This document shows, in pieces, positions 33,799-45,128 of a DNA stretch of 64,000 nt (position 1 is the first letter of the stretch; every line of letters starts with the position of its first letter). The stretch is from Quillaja saponaria. Taxonomy: Eukaryota > Streptophyta > Magnoliopsida > Fabales > Quillajaceae. The stretch covers positions 23,278,092 to 23,342,091 of the forward strand of contig CM055611.1 in the NCBI GenBank assembly GCA_029379385.1. Reading direction: 5' to 3'. The notes below the pieces were generated by a model. It did not search any database, was not told where the DNA came from, and saw only the letters and a program-made list of their open reading frames with translations. Both the position numbers and the translations under genes were made by a program.

Positions 33799-36324
33799 AC
33801 ATTTGGTGGATTGATCCTCCCACTGCAAGCTATTCCACCAGTTTAACTCTCCCGTAAGTATTTTTAGACTCTTTGCACTATCAGAATTAAATGGGAGCTT
33901 CGTCAGAGCTGTACAACTCATCACAGCGAGAAACTTCAATCTGGGAAATGTTAGTGGTTGCTGACAAATGCTCCTTAAACTTGGCAAGTTACGCAAAATT
34001 AGAACTTCAAGTCTCTCAAAAATTTGGCCATTTACCTGTTCAATTCCTGCAGCTCCAAAATCTTCACTTATAATCGCTTCCAATAATTCACAATCTTCTA
34101 TCTCAAGTATTCGAAGATATGGCGCACAAGTGAGCCAATTCAAATTTAAAATTCCACATTTACATACTTTTAAAATCTGAAGGTTGCAAATTATGTATTC
34201 ATGTCCTGACCGTGGTGAATCTGGTGGGAAGGAACAGAGCTGCAGCCGTTTAATGCACTTCTGCAGTTTGGTGGAGTTCAGTAACACTTCAAGAGAGGAA
34301 GAACTGACCAACACAATGCTTATGTCTTTCAGGTGTTCCAACATTTCCAGCTCCTGCAACAAGAGACTTTCATTGTAGCATGAACTACTAAGAAAACTAG
34401 GGGAAGACGATGTATTACTGAACACTTGCAAGGACGAAAGATTCGACAGCAACGTCGTTGGAATAGTAAGACAAGACTTAATTTCATTAAACAGCAAAAC
34501 CCTCAATCTTTTCAACTTGTTGAGCTCAATGGGCAACTCTGTTATTCTTGTAAATGATAGATTCAAATACTCGAGATTAGTTAATTCACCAATTTCTGCA
34601 GGTATCTCCACCAAATCGTAATTCTCCGACAAGTCTAATACTTTGATTGCTTGCCCATACTTGAAGTAGCCACTAGGAAATTTATCCAGCCTAGTCTCTC
34701 GAACAATCAAAGTCAAGAGACGGGGAGAAAAAGGTTCTCCAAGTGATATAGGTAATGAAGAACGCCACAGTGATAACCTTTCCGCTTCTTTCCATTTTGG
34801 GAGTAGAACATTGAGAAAACTTAAAGCAGTGCTGTCAAATACCCCAAATTTATGTTTTGAACCATGCTCACAGGCTACCCACAAAGCCATGTCTCTTATC
34901 ACATCATGCATCTTAACACTATTTTTTTGCCCATGTCCACCTTCCTCCAACAGACATGCTAGCTTCAAACATTCGATGATGTCTTCTCCTTCAGCACGTG
35001 CTCCGTATATATCACCAAATTCATTTAAAAAACCCTCTCCAATCCAAAGCTCAATAAGTTGATCCTTTTTAATGCTATAGTCCTCCGGGAACAAGGAGCA
35101 ATAAAGGAAACAAGTTTTATGGGTACGACTTGGCAAGCTATTGTAGCTGAATTCAAGAAGAAGAAACACTTCATCAACTATACCTGAGACTTTTGATGGA
35201 TTATTCTTCAAGATTTCTATAGCGCGCCTCCATTGATCTGGATCCTTCTTATTAGCCATAGCCCTCCCAACAGTAATAAGAGCAAGAGGCAGTCCCCGAC
35301 ACTCTGCAACCACTTCTTTGGCAAGATCTGGTACACTTGGATGAGAATTTAGAGTCTCTTCACCTACTTTACTTTCAAACAATTGGAACGCTCCTTCTTT
35401 TGCCAAACACTCGACTCTGATAATTCTCTTAGCCATATTATGACAAACCTCTTTAGATCTAGTTGTGAATATCACTCTAGATCCATTTTGACCGTCGGGA
35501 ATAGGGATTCCCAGCGTCAATAGATCAAATCTCTTCCAGATATCATCCAATAACAACACAAATTTTTTCTTTTTCATTACATTGAATATGGCAACAGCTC
35601 TTTCATCTACATCTCTTTCACGCCAATCTTCATCCGGGATATGTAATTTGTTCTTGATGACTTGGTGAATTTTCAGAACATCTAATTCTCGAGAAACCAC
35701 AACCCAGATAACCACATAAAACTCATGACTTCTGGGAACAAGGAAATCATTGTTGAATTTCTTTAAAAGAGTTGTCTTGCCAACTCCAGGCATGCCGTAT
35801 ATACCGATGGTGCCAACACTAGCGTCTTCAAAACATTTACGTACCTCGTCAAAGCTTGATTCCAAGCCCACTGTGATCGTCTCCATAGGCAACTCATCGA
35901 CTCGTACATGAGGCATTATTTGACTAACATGTAAAGATCGCCTTTTCTCTGTTAGTGCGTTCACGTCATCAATCATTTGAGGCACAACCTTTCCCAGCTT
36001 GTAGCTACTCCAGCAATTCTTGGGACAGCAACTCCATACACATTTACTCTGTGTTACTTGTTCACCTTTGTCAAGAATTAGACCGACTTCTTTTTCCTTG
36101 GCGTCAACATTATCTAGCCAATTGATCACTTCATTTGTTCGCTTCTTTTGATGTGCCTCCTCGACTTCAACCTCTGTTTTAACATCTTGGTAAACGTTAT
36201 TGAGTTCATCTCTAGCATTTCGCAGTGAGTTGAGATTGTTTTCAAGGTTGCGGATGTAACGAATGCGATTAGCACTGCAATCCCACAGGCGAGTGATTAA
36301 GTCCAAGATTGGACCAAAATCCAT
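33649..36324 (-). CDS. CNL-F, intact CC-NB-ARC-LRR resistance protein
   Basis: 891-residue intracellular immune receptor of the RPS5/At5g63020 type, in one uninterrupted frame (single-exon, usual for this clade). Coiled coil about 1-130 (RLWDCSANRIRYIRNLENNL). NB-ARC about 150-500: P-loop GMPGVGKTT 177-185, kinase-2 KFVLLLDDIW 254-263, RNBS-B GSRVIFTTRS 281-290, GLPL 344-347, CFLYCSLFPED 405-415, MHD 472-474. LRRs about 520-820. No Gly-2 myristoylation signal. Members bind and hydrolyse ATP and trigger defence when effector action is sensed; the ligand is unknown. From residue 841 (QSTKC) the normal family tail is replaced by translated minisatellite, ending RIGGG. Start chosen because MDFGPIL aligns in all paralogues. 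Expression and function are inferred, not shown. Confidence 0.9.
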   Translation of the reverse strand: MDFGPILDLITRLWDCSANRIRYIRNLENNLNSLRNARDELNNVYQDVKTEVEVEEAHQKKRTNEVINWLDNVDAKEKEVGLILDKGEQVTQSKCVWSCCPKNCWSSYKLGKVVPQMIDDVNALTEKRRSLHVSQIMPHVRVDELPMETITVGLESSFDEVRKCFEDASVGTIGIYGMPGVGKTTLLKKFNNDFLVPRSHEFYVVIWVVVSRELDVLKIHQVIKNKLHIPDEDWRERDVDERAVAIFNVMKKKKFVLLLDDIWKRFDLLTLGIPIPDGQNGSRVIFTTRSKEVCHNMAKRIIRVECLAKEGAFQLFESKVGEETLNSHPSVPDLAKEVVAECRGLPLALITVGRAMANKKDPDQWRRAIEILKNNPSKVSGIVDEVFLLLEFSYNSLPSRTHKTCFLYCSLFPEDYSIKKDQLIELWIGEGFLNEFGDIYGARAEGEDIIECLKLACLLEEGGHGQKNSVKMHDVIRDMALWVACEHGSKHKFGVFDSTALSFLNVLLPKWKEAERLSLWRSSLPISLGEPFSPRLLTLIVRETRLDKFPSGYFKYGQAIKVLDLSENYDLVEIPAEIGELTNLEYLNLSFTRITELPIELNKLKRLRVLLFNEIKSCLTIPTTLLSNLSSLQVFSNTSSSPSFLSSSCYNESLLLQELEMLEHLKDISIVLVSSSSLEVLLNSTKLQKCIKRLQLCSFPPDSPRSGHEYIICNLQILKVCKCGILNLNWLTCAPYLRILEIEDCELLEAIISEDFGAAGIEQVNGQIFERLEVLILRNLPSLRSICQQPLTFPRLKFLAVMSCTALTKLPFNSDSAKSLKILTGELNWWNSLQWEDQSTKCLFEEAVSVLDVFSKNVLAEGNEFYPRCLFEEAVSEFYPRCLFEERIGGG
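35775..35796 (-). promoter_or_regulatory. P-loop site aligned to the miR482/2118 target (F type)
   Basis: This is where plant miR482/miR2118 family RNAs typically pair in NLR transcripts. The F sequence (GGCATGCCTGGAGTTGGCAA) has three adjacent changes (GMP instead of GMG codons) near the middle relative to the typical target, plus two others. Pairing is therefore predicted to be weak. MicroRNA consensus is from general knowledge. Confidence 0.3.
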
Positions 36325-36493
36325 TTTGCCTGTAATTCAAAATTGAGGAAATTTGGAAAAAGAAACGAAGAACAAGAAGCAAGGCTTGAAGAAAAATGAA
36401 CTTGTGCTTGAATGCAAAATCTGCGTTATGTAGAATTACAAAGTTTGTTGTTCTATAACAAAACAGAGGAAAATTGAGCAAAGAAACCAACAA
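36269..36493 (-). other. Upstream open frame overlapping the CNL-F start
   Basis: A 74-codon frame starting at 36493 overlaps the F start codon (36324) in another frame. Its middle (FAFKHKFIFLQALLLVLRFF) is also encoded upstream of relic B, where it is in frame with the CNL. If transcribed, it could lower translation of F. Conservation may only reflect recent duplication. Confidence 0.3.
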
Positions 36494-36740
36494 GAAGCAA
36501 GACTATAAGATGGTGGAGGAAAGAAAAACGAAGGTGATGATCTTCAAAGGAACAAAGTGAAACTAAAGCAACTTTTTTTTGGTGCTAAGGAAAGTGACTA
36601 AAGCAACTTTGTTATTGCTAGTGGCAACATTATCATTTGCTTTATTAAAGAAAGAGTAGGTATCCGATGTCCAAAAATAAAAAAAAATAAAAATCAGGGA
36701 AAGACAAGAAGATAAGAGAATGTACTATTGTTATTTGAGA
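36325..36740 (-). promoter_or_regulatory. 5' flank of CNL-F
   Basis: Composite: 36325-36440 is shared with relic B, 36440-36510 with gene G (57545-57600, landmark 'cttgcttcttgttggtttct'), and 36495-36740 with CNL-D. It therefore holds the most complete version of the family's upstream region in this window. Confidence 0.6.
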
Positions 36741-37244
36741 AATTAATAATAACTTTTACTTTTCTTTTAAAAATTTAAATAATTCTTATAATAAATTTAT
36801 ATTCTCTATTCATATAAATTGTTAGAAAAAATAAAAATAAGTTATGTTTTTCTTTCATATTTTAATTAAATTCTATTACATTCCCAAAAATTTGTATTTT
36901 TAAATTTTCATTGCAAATAAATCCTAAACTTTATATTGCCACTTTTTTTTCATTTTTATCCCTTTTTTATTTTTAGTTTTAAGTTTAAATTATTAATTAA
37001 TTAGTTTAATTTTTCAAAATACACATTATTTAATTCAAAAAATAAAATTTATTAATAAATAATTAATAGAAGAATAGTTCTTTTAAAAATTATTGGTATT
37101 TTTGTAATCCTTTTCAAAAAAAATAAAATTGTATTCATTAAATTTAAATTTATTTATATACCACTTTTTTTTTTTTTAATTCAAGAAACTGAAATTTTAA
37201 TTATTAATTAAAACCAGTGGAACTTTTAGTGCACTTTAATTCAT
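36741..37244. other. AT-rich spacer
   Basis: No gene; many A/T runs. Confidence 0.45.
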
Positions 37245-37990
37245 TAACAAAGTGGATGTAGGATTTAGGATTCCATCTTAATTAATATTGTCGTTTATGA
37301 TACTTATAAAAATTAATTGTCTGTGCTTAGAATAAACCATAAGAAAAAAGGAGAAGAAAAAAAAAAAAAAAAAAAAGGATGTGCAAGCTATCGTACATGT
37401 TATATATTATGAATTTATCTAATTATCATGATTTTAGTGTCAAATATATACATTATTATTTTTATAAAATTTTAATTTTCAAATATCATATTTATTACAG
37501 CTTAACAAGTATGCTTAAGGCTCCTTTAAGATTTTCAAATATCATACTATTTGTCCTTATTATCATCAAATGGATGATAAGAATAAAAAGATATAGAATA
37601 CATTTACTTTAATTCTAATTTTAATTTTGAGAAATAACCAAGTCAAAATCTTCATTGTATTTATTAGCATATATTACTTTACAAAAGTGCATAAATAAAA
37701 ATAACTTTCTCAAATGATTTAACTATGCTTGAATGTAATTTATTCTAGCAATATAAATTTGTTTTAATTAATTACAGCTATTTTGCAGCTAAGGTTAACA
37801 ATAATTAATTACCAACTTTTGTTTTGGATGGTAGAATATTATGAGTTCTACATTTATAAATGGAAGATAAGGACTTAGAAAGATGTAAAGGTAAATTCCA
37901 AACAACAATATTTGCACGAGTGAGGAATGATATCATAATTGTCTAAATTATAATGATATTAAAGTCAATCCTTCAAAAAAGTCCTATGTA
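37245..37990. repeat. Cluster spacer module, copy 4
   Basis: Paralogue of the 5100 module, located 5' of gene F. Contains an A-run of about 20 at 37355-37376. Confidence 0.75.
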
Positions 37991-37999
37991 CTGGGTAGT

Positions 38000-38140
38000 A
38001 GAACGATGGGCAATCTGTTATCTGTGTATTAATTTCCATTCTCTTTAAGCATCTTATTTCTTAAGCATCCTTTTTCCAAGTTCTGGGGTCTTTTTGAAGC
38101 ATCTTTTTTGGAAGGGCCTTGTGCATATAATAATGAGTGT
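38000..38140 (+). repeat. Dispersed duplicate shared with 62895-63045
   Basis: Shared landmarks: 'gatgggcaatctgt', 'attaatttccattctctt', 'aagttctggggtct' and 'cttgtgcatataat'. Identity unknown; the two copies are 25 kb apart at opposite sides of gene G. Confidence 0.7.
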
Positions 38141-38879
38141 CTTTGTCTGGAAAGGTATATGCTTGCTTAGCTCTTTGATCTATTCCATTCCTGGTTTATT
38201 TGGACTGATCAATACCCTCACTGCAAGGGTCTGTCAACTCATTTGTTTTGATTGCTGGAATAAGATAGTATGTCCTACAAAGAGGTACTGATTATTTTTT
38301 TTCAATGAATAATAACTGAGCATTTGTGTTTTTGTAGTCATACTATCTTGTGTTCAGTAGACATATATAAAAAAGAATAAGAAATATTTCACATTGAAAT
38401 TGATTTTGTCTTATTTTATTTTATCGTACAACTACATTGGAAATTGGTTGAGTTTGAGAGCAAACTAGCAAGTTAATATTCTGGCTAGAATATTGAATTC
38501 TGATTGTATGAAAATGATTTCAATTTTGACTAAATTCTTTCACGCAGAACAAAAAGAAAACCTGCAACTTATTTCGGATAACAGCTGGTTTGAAGATGGA
38601 CGAGTCTGAGTTTGATAGTTGAACACATGAATGCTGATAACACTCCTTCCCATAAAAAGAATCGCAGATGAATTTCTCAAAGGTGTATTCATATAAACAT
38701 GATCCTGTATTCATATAAACATGATCCCTTTCAACTTTTTTTCAAATATACTATGTTCAGGATGAAGTTGCTTAATAAATCTACCTATATATTTCTCATT
38801 TTTCAGAAGTTCTTTTAAGAGCAGAGTAACTCTCATGACAAAGAAGAAATATAGAATCATAAGAACAAAGAGAAAACAA
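38141..38879. other. Spacer
   Basis: Includes a 22-bp tandem duplication at about 38684-38727 (gtattcatataaacatgatc twice). Short open frames here show no recognisable family. Confidence 0.4.
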
Positions 38880-39206
38880 TGAGAGGCAAAAAGATATACA
38901 TAATTCATTCATCGGCCTATTTCACAAGAGAAGAATAATATATGTTATTTCATATATATGAAGCTCACACACTCACTCTTTACTATGATAAAGCTTTCAA
39001 TTTATAGGCCTATAAAATAATCATGGGTCTTAGAATTGAGGCATAATTATAGTTAATTGTGTATATAATTTTTTTGTAATTATAGCTTCATTAAATCAAT
39101 TACAATATTTAATACATGATAATCTTAATTAGGGGTAATTGAAAATATGATTGGAATAGTCAACTATTTTCAACCAATCTAAATAAATTCCAATCAATTA
39201 TTTTCA
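38880..39206 (-). mobile_element. Copia-like 3' LTR on the minus strand
   Basis: On the minus strand a purine-rich tract (CTTGCGGGAGAGTAT) is followed by TGAAAATAATTGATTGG, the arrangement of a copia polypurine tract and LTR start, then a TATA box (cctataaattgaaag). A similar short LTR-end piece at about 39590-39665 may be the second LTR, leaving a heavily deleted element between. The lower boundary is not precise. Confidence 0.5.
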
Positions 39207-40679
39207 ATACTCTCCCGCAAGATGAATGTTCTTTTAGATTATAAATGATGAGTGGTCCTTGTTGTAATTTTTTGTCTTTCTCTTGAAATGAATTATAAGC
39301 TATCATATGTTGTGTGGAAATAGTTGTGATGCTTTACTACACTCTTTTGGCGTCTTATTACGATGTGAAATTTTAATATTTCTTTACGCTGTTCTTGTTG
39401 TACTTCAAGATGCAATGAGAATGTCCATTGAAATACTTCAAAGGTAGTCACACAAGGTTCTTCCACACTACAAGGTGCCATGAGAGCCCTTTTATATTAA
39501 AACAAGCCATGTGACAATAGCTAATCAAGATCAATTGCTCGTTGGAGCATTAATGCTCTTATGAAAAAATTTAGATTAAACGAAACAAATGAAAAATAGA
39601 TGGATAGACACAAGATATATGTAATTCGGCCATCGACTAACTCCATGTGAGAAGATAATTATTTAAATCTTGATAGTTATTTATTCTCTAAATTATTTAA
39701 TTATTTGATGTATTGGGTTTTGCAGAACAAATGTTTTAGCTTAATTAGTTAGTCCCAACATGTTGCAGAAGCTAGTTAGCACTTATAATGCTTGATCATA
39801 TACAAAAGTTTGAAACTCTAACTCAACTTTGGTTTCGAAATTAATGATAAGGAATGTAATTTTCCTAATTAAAGCACTTATATCATCTTATCGTGAAATC
39901 AAAAAAAAAAAAAAACATTGATATATTGTTTAAATCTTATTGAACAACTAGGAAATAATTTTATTTTTGTTATTCTTTTTATTTACTATTAACTTGTTGT
40001 TCTTTTGCATTAATTAGAAGACATAAGATCTTTTAAAACAATAAGGAGACAAACAATATTTATATTATATATAACAAAAATGTAAAGGAGACTGAGGAAT
40101 TTTGCAAGCTATTAATATCACACATTTCTCATGCTTAATGTCAGGATTCTCAAGAGTGATTTGAATTTTTTGTGACATCTATGATATTTCTAGTATAGCA
40201 TACATCTGATGTGTTTTTTATTAGACTTGATATCAAATTTTCCAGTGTAACATGCATTTAAATTCTTCTTCTCCAGCTAATCTAACAATTTATTTTACGG
40301 TGATTATTTTTTAATTAATAAATAGTTGAGAACAACTTATTTCTTGTTGTCAATCATTGTTATAATAATTAATACTAAATGATAAAATATGAAGATACAT
40401 GCTTTTCTAATCAAGCAAAATTATAATCATGAAAACAAATACCAAAAAAAAGAAATGAAGAAAATAGTCTTGATAAATTCAGATATATTATTCTTGAAAT
40501 TTAATTTCCTTTTAAGTTTGATATTTTCATAGTTTAGAGATTTAAATAATGAACTATATCTGTATGTATATATCCCAATAACATAAAAAATGAAAAGTTG
40601 TGCAATTTTTATACATTGAATCATAACCCAAATAAAATATAAATGGACAAAAACCTAAATTTAATTAATTAAAACTAGT
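39207..40679. other. Deleted copia interior and AT-rich spacer
   Basis: 39207-39590 probably derives from the internal part of the copia element. The rest is AT-rich with no recognisable gene. Confidence 0.4.
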
Positions 40680-41700
40680 CAAATTTTTAGTGCGCTTTAA
40701 TTCATTAACAAAGGCGATGTAGGATGAGGACCTGCAAGCAACCAAACTTTTTATATATTATTAATTAATTTAAGCAAATTATTGTGTGTGTTTTTTTTTT
40801 CACTAATATTCTCATACTCTTTGAGTGTGAAAATAATCTTATTTAGGATTCGTAATTGCCCCTGATTCCCATAAGTGTTTTCTTGTAATCTCAAATCTCT
40901 GACAATTTAGAGACCCCTCAACCTCTATACTCAAACATATTTTATCACTTGAACTATACATTGTAATATATTATTGTATTTATTATGCTAATCAAGTAGT
41001 CGGGTTCGAATTATAATTAAACCAATATAACTAACAAGGTTATAGTACTTTTTTTTTTTGGGTACAATAGAAAAATATAATATTATTTTGTTGTCGTTAT
41101 TATCATCAAATGGATATTAAGAATAAAAAGATATAGAATGTTTGTTTTTTTATTTTTATTTTAATTTAGGGGGTAGGCCAGGGCTCGAACCCTAGATCTC
41201 GGGGAAGGGGGAATGCCACTGGACTACTAAGGGTCCTAAAAGATATAAAACGTGCTTATTTTTATTCTAATTTTAATTTGGAGAAAATAATCAAGGTAAA
41301 ATCTCCATTGTATTTCCTAGCATATATTTTACTTTAACAAAGTAACTTAAAATAAAATAACTTTCTCAAGTGTCTTAAACTATGTTTAAAGGTAATTTAT
41401 TTCTACCAATATAAATTTTGTTGTAATTAATTAACATAATTAGTTCCACTTTTTATTTGGGGTTGTGAAAGAATATTATGAGTTCTACATTTATAAAGCG
41501 AAGATAAGGACTTTGAAGATTTCAATTAGAACATAACAACAATATTGGAAGAGAGTGAGGAATACATATTCTTGTCTAAATGTTAAAAATTAGAGAATTT
41601 GTTTAGAGTGATTTGTGGTATCACGGATAGCCTTATATGTATTTTTATTAATTATTGATATGATTTTATCCAAAACATATTATTATTAGTTTCCTTTCAG
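40680..41700. repeat. Cluster spacer module, copy 5, with SINE
   Basis: Paralogue of the 5100 module (landmarks 'ttgtcgttattatcatcaaa', 'tattatgagttctacattta'). No CNL remains next to it, so the adjoining gene has been lost. Interrupted by the SINE at 41142-41237. Confidence 0.75.
41142..41237 (-). mobile_element. Small tRNA-derived SINE with target duplication
   Basis: On the minus strand: A-box-like TAGTCCAGTGGC, B-box-like GGGTTCGAGCCC, then an A-rich tail. Flanked by AAAAGATATA at 41128-41137 region and at 41238-41247. The paralogous modules at 32440 and 37590 have a single uninterrupted copy of this site, which gives direct empty-site evidence. Confidence 0.82.
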
Positions 41701-41708
41701 GATCAACT

Positions 41709-42670
41709 CAATTGGCACGGGACTAAGGATGGAATGCTCAGGGTCAAAAGCGGTATACCATAATGTTGTTAGTAGCTCACGTTGGACAAAATAATTCAGG
41801 TGACACGGAGAGGAATTTGATTTGGAGAAGACTCTGGGATTTAAGACTTCCACCTAAAGTAAAACACTTTCTTTGGAGAGCCATACATGATATAATTCCA
41901 TTCCCACACAACTTGAATCCAAGAGGTGATCAATTGGGTAGCAACTGTGTAAGTTGTGGTGAATGGGAAATTAGCTTCCATGCATTAATCTGATGTCCCC
42001 GTGCACAGTAGGTATGGAATTTGATTAACATGAGCTTTCCAGGTGTCGTAGATGATATAACTCTTCTTGTTCTTTGGATAATTCGCAACTGGGACAAGGA
42101 ATAGTTGGAAGTCTTTGCTGTCACCTTATGGAGTATATGAAAGCCCCGTGCTTATTGGTGTTTGAAGGAAAACAATCCCAAGCCCAGACCATTGTACATC
42201 AAAGCTCGCTGCTTCTGGAGGCTTATAAAAGAGAAAACAGAAGGGTTGATCAAGTCATTGCTCGGCCTTAAATTTCTAGATGGATAGCAACCCCTCCAAG
42301 TTCTTTCAAGCTAAACGTGGATGCAGCTATATTTGGTACAGATGCAGTAGGCTATGGAGCCATTATTCGAGACACAAATGGTAGACCAATTGGAGCTGCA
42401 ACATGGCATGATGTTAACTGTGTGGAATCTCATGTGACTGAGACAATAGCCTTACGTAAGGGCTTTGTCTTTGCTATGGATCTTGGTATATGCGAGATTA
42501 TAGCTGAAACAGATTGCAAATACTTTTTGATGCCATCTAATCTCAAAAGTTAACACAACTATCTCGGCAGATTGGTCCTTGGTTGTTTTCGACAACTAAA
42601 ATTTTCAAATACAAGATTGAACGGAAACAAAGTAGCCCACTGTTTAGCCGATTTTCTTTTTTCATTTATG
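41709..42670 (+). pseudogene. L1 LINE 3' region: zinc-binding and RNase H-like domains
   Basis: 41800-41990 reads WRRLWDLRLPPKVKHFLWRA and then GSNCVSCGEWEISFHALI, the reverse-transcriptase-associated zinc-binding domain. 42300-42660 reads LNVDAAIF, GYGAIIRDTNGRPIGAATWH, TETIALRKGF, IIAETDC and KVAHCLADF, an RNase H-like fold with its acidic residues (D, E, D) still visible. Stops and frameshifts separate the pieces. Typical of plant L1 ORF2 ends. Confidence 0.88.
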
Positions 42671-43084
42671 TTAATTATATTTAGATGGAGAATGTTCCCC
42701 TGATATTTCACCAATTGTAACTGAGGATTTTTAGCAATAGACAAGTTATGTCTTCCCTAGAAAAAAAGAAAAAAAAAGAGTTTAAATCATTTTAAGGAAG
42801 GAAAAAGAATCGAATCGAATTAAGTGGTTCAACTTTTTCACAGATATTTCAAGAAAAGAAATTGGGACAATTGAATATTCCAATAATTTCTTCTTTAATA
42901 TATCCAAAAAAATTACATTGAGATATGAATGTAAGTGAGGATATTCACACAAATTGATAATCCAAAAGAGAGCACTATTTCTCCATAAAACTGAAATTAG
43001 TTCCACAGTTATTGTTGTGATCTTTCAACTCCAGCTCAGTCGATCACTTTAATCTGTAAACCTTGTAATATTATTTTCTGTTTC
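42671..43084. other. Spacer
   Basis: No gene recognised. Confidence 0.4.
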
Positions 43085-43286
43085 TTATCCGCTCACTTTT
43101 CATTTCACTGCCTCACTTTCTCACTCCCTCAAATCCGCCGTCCCGTGGTGGTGGCTCTAGCCTTCTCTTCATATTAGTAATGGCGGCTCGAATACCGCAA
43201 GCCTTTGTTCACCGGAGAAATCTTGGTGATAAGCTTAATTAGTGTCAAGCTAGGGGCATTAGAGGAGATTAAATGTTCATTGAGGT
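43085..43286 (+). other. Leader-like exon candidate
   Basis: CT-rich then GC-richer stretch resembling a plant 5' leader ('cactttctcactccctcaaatccgcc'), with a 20-codon frame from 43181 (MAARIPQAFVHRRNLGDKLN) and a donor-like 'cattgaggtaagc' at about 43286. It may be the first exon of the gene whose remains lie in the inverted repeat downstream. Speculative. Confidence 0.3.
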
Positions 43287-43804
43287 AAGCTCATCCTTCT
43301 TCGAAATTAGGAATTCATGGTGAAATTTGGGGATTTTTTAGATTAAGGTTAAGTTCTAACATTTTCGATCTCAGAGTTCAAAATTTTTAGCTTCGTTATC
43401 TTCCTTCAATATCTGAAAAGAAAAATTCTATTCAAATCCTATGAAAACTCTATTCAATTCTTGGGTAGATGGGTCTGTCACTGGCAATTGGCAGAAATTT
43501 TGAAAGTTGTTTATGCGCTTAAGAGGTAGAATATGACACTTTATGGGTCCGGAGGTTAGAGATTTAAGAATTAGAGATTGTACTCTGGGTTTTCAATACG
43601 ACTCCGAGATTTTTTTCAATTATTGTGACTTAGAGGCTTTGCCACTGGTTTCTAACGAACTGCATAGTCTTATTAATCTGCTTGTAGCATTACTGTATCA
43701 AATTCATACCATGTTGGGCAACTCTTTTGGAGGTTTTCCAATTGGAAACGGTGTTGATCTTGACGGTATACATTCATTGCCAACTGAAGGTCTCCACCAC
43801 TCGC

Positions 43805-44385
43805 TGTTAAAGATAATGAGACACTGATTTGTTTGTTATGGTGAGTATTTTCCCTTCTTACTTTGTATTTAGTGAGATTTCGTATATGTCGGATTCCGCC
43901 ATTAAGGGTCAAATTGAAAAAATTGGGTTAAAGGGCAATCAGTTTTTGAGTTCTGAATCTTCGCTATTCTTACTTCAAATCATCTCATGTCTGAAGCATA
44001 TTGATTTTGCCCAATGCGAATCATTAACTTCTCTAGGGATCAAAAAGGCATCGTCTTATCAACCCAATTTAGCGTCTCTTTTATTGGGTCATACAAAATA
44101 GAGAATTATGATAAATACTGTCATATCATATTTTTCTCATTTCACATCTATTTCTATATATGACTAAGATTTCAGATGAATTGTTATTTACAGGTATCAT
44201 TTTATGAGCTAAAGAGTTTATGGTTAAGGAATTGCTATGGGCACACAAGGCAAGTATACATTTTGTTCTGACCTTGTTTCGACACCGAACTTTGAATATG
44301 TAAATTTGAGTAGTATAGGACTTTTTTGAATGATACACATAACTACTTGATTTCATGATTTTCTCCCAATTAGACTGATGTTGGA
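43805..44385 (+). pseudogene. F-box/LRR-type fragment, plus arm of an inverted repeat
   Basis: Reads FVFSEISYMSDSAIKGQ, CLKHIDFAQCESLTSLGI, then SYQPNLASLLLGHTK, cysteine-containing LRRs of the RNI/AMN1 type found in F-box/LRR proteins. A following piece after 'acag' reads VSFYELKSLWLRNCYGHTR. No F-box is seen. It is matched in reverse by 44540-45128. Upstream 43543-43804 is open but not recognised. Confidence 0.65.
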
Positions 44386-44539
44386 GTGAGGGCAATACTA
44401 TTAATGTATATCTTTTTCAAACAAATTAATGTTGGTTACTGCTATAATACCACCCCTTGTTTTTCTTACTGCTCTTTATCTCAATATCTCAGTATGTAAA
44501 CTACTCAACTTCGGGAAGAGGCAATAGCTAAAAAAGGCA

Positions 44540-45128
44540 ATTAGAAACTTTAAGGTCTAAACTGGGGAGAAAATTGTGAAACTAATTAGTATTCTTTTGA
44601 ATCATTCAAAAAGTCTATACTACTCAAATCTACATTCGTGTCAAATGTGACCAGCACAAAATGTATACCTTGGCTTGTGCCCAAAGCCTTGTTACTATAA
44701 ACTTTTTAGCTTGGAAGGTGATACTAACTAGGCAAATAACAATTTATCCTGAAATCTTGGCGTCGTATATGGAAAGAGACTTGAGATGAGAAAAATACTG
44801 ATATGTCAGTATTTACAATAATTCTCTGTTTTGTATGACCCAATGAAAGAGACACTAAATTGGGTTGATAAGACAACGCCTTCTCCATCCCGATAATGAT
44901 TCGCAATGGGCAAAATCAATATGCTTCAGACATTTGAGTTTTTGAAATAAGAATTGTAAAGAGTCAGAAAATGATTGCCCCTTAATCCCAATTTTGTAAA
45001 TAGTATTACATCCTTAATGGCAGTATCCGACATATGTGAAATCTCACTAGATACAAAGTAAGATAGTTCAAGTTCTTCTAAGAAGGGAAAATACTCACCA
45101 AGATACAAAAATCAGTGTCTCTTATTAA
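44540..45128 (-). pseudogene. F-box/LRR-type fragment, minus arm of an inverted repeat
   Basis: Reads YLGEYFPFLEELELSYFVSS, EISHMSDTAIKD, LGLRGNHFL, then CLKHIDFAHCESL in a shifted frame. It retains LRR sequence (FLEELELSY) missing from the plus arm, and differs from that arm by scattered substitutions and small indels. Also disabled. Confidence 0.7.

Noticed and set aside
41142..41237. Functional tRNA gene on the minus strand
   Set aside because: Box motifs are present, but the A-rich tail and flanking target duplication fit a SINE rather than a tRNA gene.
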